Positions 5,176 through 8,182 of a stretch of DNA of 8,182 nucleotides are shown here, piece after piece. The notes beneath the pieces are model-generated. The model had not been told where the DNA came from and ran no database searches. It saw nothing but the letters and a program-made list of their open reading frames with translations. Position numbers and translations under genes: made by a program. Within the stretch, counting starts at the first letter, position 1; every line of letters starts with the position of its first letter. The DNA is taken from positions 1-8,182 of the forward strand of contig JAVEEE010000129.1 in the NCBI GenBank assembly GCA_030840615.1. The letters run 5' to 3'. The stretch comes from Frankiaceae bacterium (GTDB taxonomy: Bacteria > Actinomycetota > Actinomycetes > JAFAQI01).

Positions 5176-6938
5176 GCGGACACCTGGGTGGCAGGTGGGA
5201 CGACCTGCGCGGGGATCGGTGCAGGCACAACCGGATGCTCGATGCGCACCGGTGCCTCGATGAGCATCGGCTGCAGTGGTTTCTCCGGCACGAGCCAGGG
5301 GTCGTCCGCCGCGCCCAGCGGCGCGAACTGCCAGCGCCGCGGCACGTCCCGCAGACCGACGGGGAAGACGGTCAGCGATCCGTCCCGCGCGATGTGCAGC
5401 CGCAGGAAGTTCTTGCGGTCGCCCGACGACATCGAGCTGAAAAGCTCGTTGGTGTTGAACCCGGCAAACCGGTCCGCCAGATAGAGGTACGCCGCAACGA
5501 CCTCGCTCGCCAGCAGGCCGCCGACGATCATGTCGAAGGCGACGACCGAGGTGAGCAGCCACCGGTCGGACACGCCGCTGAGGACGTGCACGCCGAGGTA
5601 GGTGACCGCAACGCCGAGGGCTAGCTGAACGGTCGCATGCAACGTCCCGACGACGATCCCGGCGGGTCGTCGGGATTGCTTGGTGAACGCGACGAGCATC
5701 AGCCACACGAGCAGGGTGGTGAGCACCGCGGGCAGGCTGCGGACCAGCCCCGACAGCAACGTCGGGTAGCTCGCGTCCCGGATGCCGCCGCGGGAGAGAA
5801 GGCTCGTCCACACAGCCATTGCGACGATCGCCTGCACCACGCCCATGAGGCCGACGAAGCCCTTGTTGCGCCACGGCAAGATAAATGCGCGGGTCGCGAT
5901 CTTCTCCGAGTCGGCGCGGTCGGGGAACCTCGCGGTCAGCTGGTAGCGCCGGGGCTCCGTCTTGTGCCGGGCCCGCGACTCCACCGGCGGCACCGTCAGG
6001 TGTTCGGGCAGACCGTGCGTCGCCGACAGGAAGGCGCCGCCGCCACCCGCCGTGATGCGATGCCGCGGTCCGTCGACCTCGGCGTAGTGCACGTAGTGGT
6101 GGCTGTCGCCGGACAGCATCACCTGCGCAACCGCGCCGGTGGGTTGGATCATCGTTCGGTCGAACCAGTCCAACACGGCGTAGCACTCCGGGTCGCCCCG
6201 GTTGCAGTTGACCCAGGCGGGCGTAGCCGTGCACAGGATGACGCCGTCGCCGGGTTGCAACTGGGCCGCCCGCTCGAGGAAGTAGCGACGCTGCGGGTCG
6301 TCGACGTAGGTGTTGAACTGCACGTCGATCCCCCACAGCCACCACCGGTGCGGAAGCTGGACGGCGAAGTAGCTGCGGGCCTGGCGAGTGCGCCAGCGGC
6401 CGATGTTGGCGCCTTGGCAGAACACCCGCAGAAACGACGTGAGCCCGTCGTACCAGTCGTGGTTGCCGGGAATCGCGTAGAGCGACGGCTCGTCGCTCTT
6501 GTCGATGGCGGGCCGCGCTGCGCGGTAGGGCCCCACGACCTTGTTCTCGTAGCCGCTCGCGCACGCGGTCGGGTAGCACTGGTCGCCACCCATCACCAGC
6601 AACTGGCCGCGGGGCGTCGTGACCGCCAGCTCGTCTCCGAACGGCAGCTGCAGCGTCGGTTGCGCGAGCAGGCTTGCCATCGCGTAAGTGGCGTCGAAGC
6701 CGTCCCCGAGGTCGGAGACATAGTCGACCCACGCCTCGTCCTGTCCCGACAGGTCCTCGGGCTCGCCGGCCGGCAGGGCGGCCATCACCTCGCGCTTGTC
6801 GAGGTATTCGCCGAACACGCCGCTGATGACCACGCGAAGAGCGGCCTGCCCGAGCAACCGGGGCGAGAGCCAGCGCGCCATCGACGCGCGGGTGAAGTCG
6901 AGGTCGTCGTCCGACGTCGGACGCGGGTCGACGGTCAT
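5172..6938 (-). CDS. Metallophosphoesterase fused to a four-helix membrane region
   Basis: The protein is 588 residues. Residues 70-290 form a calcineurin-like metallophosphoesterase domain: Y-V-S-D76-L-G-D79-G, then G-G-D119-Q, then G-N159-H160-D161, and finally S-G-D-S-H280-H281-Y. The usual first motif is DxH, but here Gly78 replaces His. The expected His before the last motif is not obvious either (T-A-T-P at 237-240), so metal coordination may differ. Four hydrophobic segments follow at about 357-381, 394-418, 426-455 and 461-488, then a soluble tail with G-F-N-T-N-E-L-F and a short Pro/Val-rich end. The catalytic domain therefore precedes its membrane anchor; with no signal peptide seen, it probably faces the cytoplasm. 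The start is ATG 6938, four-base ATGA overlap with the GMC stop; no strong ribosome binding site, fitting coupling. Phosphomonoester, diester or lipid-phosphate substrates are all possible. Confidence 0.9.
   Translation of the reverse strand: MTVDPRPTSDDDLDFTRASMARWLSPRLLGQAALRVVISGVFGEYLDKREVMAALPAGEPEDLSGQDEAWVDYVSDLGDGFDATYAMASLLAQPTLQLPFGDELAVTTPRGQLLVMGGDQCYPTACASGYENKVVGPYRAARPAIDKSDEPSLYAIPGNHDWYDGLTSFLRVFCQGANIGRWRTRQARSYFAVQLPHRWWLWGIDVQFNTYVDDPQRRYFLERAAQLQPGDGVILCTATPAWVNCNRGDPECYAVLDWFDRTMIQPTGAVAQVMLSGDSHHYVHYAEVDGPRHRITAGGGGAFLSATHGLPEHLTVPPVESRARHKTEPRRYQLTARFPDRADSEKIATRAFILPWRNKGFVGLMGVVQAIVAMAVWTSLLSRGGIRDASYPTLLSGLVRSLPAVLTTLLVWLMLVAFTKQSRRPAGIVVGTLHATVQLALGVAVTYLGVHVLSGVSDRWLLTSVVAFDMIVGGLLASEVVAAYLYLADRFAGFNTNELFSSMSSGDRKNFLRLHIARDGSLTVFPVGLRDVPRRWQFAPLGAADDPWLVPEKPLQPMLIEAPVRIEHPVVPAPIPAQVVPPATQVSA
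5181..5185 (-). promoter_or_regulatory. Ribosome binding site of the alpha/beta hydrolase gene
   Basis: The minus strand reads AGGTG, five bases before GTG 5175 and within the last codons of the metallophosphoesterase. It favours GTG 5175 over the alternative GTG 5169. Confidence 0.5.
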
Positions 6939-8182
6939 GGCGCTGCCGACTTCGGACTGCCGGCGTGCCCGGGACCGTAGACGTCCCAGAGCTCGCCGAC
7001 GAACAGCCTCCCGAACTTCATCAGACCGCCCGCGGCATCGACTCCCGACGGCCCATCGACGCGGAACGTCGTCAGCTGCCGGGCGAAGTCGAGCAGGTGG
7101 ATGTGCAGCACACCGGCGGCCACCACGGTGGCCGTCGCGTCGTCGGCCGCTCGCACGTGCCCTTGCAGGACGCGGGTGAAGAGCGTGGAGGTGTCCGGCC
7201 ACACGTCGAGACCGGGGTCGTCGCGCACCTCTTTGTGTCCGACGAGTGTCAGGTCGTGGCCCGTGCCGTCGGTGAAGAACAGCCGGTAGAGCATTCGCCG
7301 GACTGCGGGCGCCTCCTCGACGAACAGGTTGAACACGCCTTCGGACACAGGCAGCCGGCCACCGAGGGCGGGGCAGTCGACCCAGCCGGTAGCAGCACCC
7401 GTGTGCTGCCGGTCGCCGACGAACTCGTCGATGTCGTCCATGCGGATCGTGAGATGGAACATCAATGCCGTGTCGTCGCGGCGACCGGCCGAGTCACCGG
7501 TGACGGGATCCGACTCCCCGAAGGCGACGTAGCCCTTCATCTCTTCGGTGAACGCGACGCTGGTCGCGGATGAAGACGGGGCGCGCTCGGCCGCTTCGGG
7601 CACGTCCGCGCGCTGTTCCGGCACTGGCCGGGCGGCACCGGCGGTGCGGCGGCTGCGTGTCTCGAGGATGTGTTCGGCGGCGCGATTGGCGAAGGCGGCG
7701 ATCGTCAGTGACGGGTTGGCTCCTACCGGCCCTGGCATCGCTGCGCCGTCGGTGACGAACAGGCCGGGGTGGCCGAACACCTCGCCATGCGCGTCGACGA
7801 CGCCATGGGCGGAGTCGGCGCCCATCGAGGCGCCGCCGAGCGGGTGCACGGTGATGACGCGCTCGAGGTGGGACAGCGGACTCTGGACGAAGTGCCCGTC
7901 TACGGAGTCGGCGACACCCTTCATGGCGTCGCGCACCCGGTCGAAGTAGCCCTCGCTGGTCTCGGTCGTCCAGTCGATCTCGAGCCGGTCGCCGTCGAGG
8001 GACATCGTCCCGTCGGGGACATCGCGACCCATCCCGAGCAGCGCTGTCGACGACGCCGACACGTGCCCATCGCCGAGCAGCTCGGCGATGCGTCCACCGA
8101 TGCGGGTGCGGCGGTCGCGATGCCAGCTCGCGGTGACGCGGTCGACCGCGAACCGCAGCCCACGGACGATCTCGCCGGGCAG
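6935..8182 (-). CDS. GMC family FAD oxidoreductase, cholesterol-oxidase-like, with extra C-terminal domain (N-terminus outside window)
   Basis: The C-terminal 415 residues are visible. The reading frame is open to the right edge, so the GTG at 8062 is internal. The GMC C-terminal signature is clear: V-H113-P-L-G-G followed by F-V-T-D-G-A-A-M-P and N156-P-S-L-T-I. The His and Asn match the catalytic pair of cholesterol oxidases and related GMC enzymes, which oxidise an alcohol with FAD and transfer electrons to oxygen or another acceptor. A low-complexity linker (about 175-205) leads to an extra domain from F211-T-E-E-M-K-G to about residue 377, then a tail with L-W-D-V-Y-G. This extra domain resembles the C-terminus of the patatin. 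Sterol specificity is not shown: the substrate and FAD-binding N-terminus is missing. It is the most upstream gene visible, and its stop overlaps the metallophosphoesterase start. Confidence 0.93.
   Translation of the reverse strand: MPGEIVRGLRFAVDRVTASWHRDRRTRIGGRIAELLGDGHVSASSTALLGMGRDVPDGTMSLDGDRLEIDWTTETSEGYFDRVRDAMKGVADSVDGHFVQSPLSHLERVITVHPLGGASMGADSAHGVVDAHGEVFGHPGLFVTDGAAMPGPVGANPSLTIAAFANRAAEHILETRSRRTAGAARPVPEQRADVPEAAERAPSSSATSVAFTEEMKGYVAFGESDPVTGDSAGRRDDTALMFHLTIRMDDIDEFVGDRQHTGAATGWVDCPALGGRLPVSEGVFNLFVEEAPAVRRMLYRLFFTDGTGHDLTLVGHKEVRDDPGLDVWPDTSTLFTRVLQGHVRAADDATATVVAAGVLHIHLLDFARQLTTFRVDGPSGVDAAGGLMKFGRLFVGELWDVYGPGHAGSPKSAAP

Noticed and set aside
4219..5484. Plus-strand frame of about 420 codons opposite the alpha/beta hydrolase
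   Set aside because: No domain, biased composition, and it crosses a well-supported gene junction.
5176..6732. Upstream extension of the alpha/beta hydrolase frame into the metallophosphoesterase gene
   Set aside because: The extra residues are Arg/Pro/Gly-rich junk in an alternative frame of a confirmed gene; the hydrolase begins naturally at the GTGA overlap.
5637..6980. Plus-strand frame of about 447 codons opposite the metallophosphoesterase
   Set aside because: Shadow frame: no hydrophobic core pattern or motif, while the minus strand has full metallophosphoesterase motifs.
8060..8062. GTG as start codon of the GMC gene
   Set aside because: The frame stays open with protein-like sequence to the window edge, and GMC proteins need a long FAD-binding N-terminus; this GTG is internal.

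Overview
The window is very GC-rich and every gene I can support lies on the minus strand. Codon third positions are dominated by G/C, starts are often GTG, and the protein families look actinobacterial: a cholesterol-oxidase-like GMC protein, a DUF1772 membrane protein and a patatin. An actinobacterium (Mycobacteriales, Propionibacteriales or Frankia-like) is the most likely source. I cannot name a genus.

Transcription runs right to left. The order is: (1) C-terminal part of a GMC oxidoreductase with an extra C-terminal domain, entering from the right edge; (2) a metallophosphoesterase fused to a four-helix membrane region; (3) an alpha/beta hydrolase with Cys in the nucleophile position; (4) an acetoacetate-decarboxylase-like protein; (5) a DUF1772/anthrone-oxygenase-like membrane protein; (6) a small unrecognised four-helix membrane protein; (7) a patatin-like hydrolase with a C-terminal extension; and, after a 111-base gap, (8) the N-terminal two thirds of a serine beta-lactamase-fold hydrolase leaving at the left edge.

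Genes 1 to 6 are joined by overlapping stop/start codons (ATGA, GTGA, GTGA, TGATG, ATGA), so they almost certainly form one translationally coupled operon. The sixth junction, into the patatin, is disturbed by an imperfect 17-base tandem duplication. It leaves a 9-codon mini-frame that starts on the upstream stop and ends on the patatin GTG.

The genes look like one system acting on a hydrophobic substrate at the membrane: an FAD alcohol oxidase, three candidate ester or acyl hydrolases, a decarboxylase-fold enzyme, a membrane-anchored phosphoesterase and two small membrane proteins. The substrate cannot be read from the sequence; sterol-, terpenoid- or lipid-like is an inference. The strongest new observation is that the GMC protein and the patatin, at opposite ends of the operon, appear to carry the same C-terminal domain of about 160 residues. 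No RNA genes, mobile elements or CRISPR arrays were seen, and the only gap above 30 bases is 813-923.
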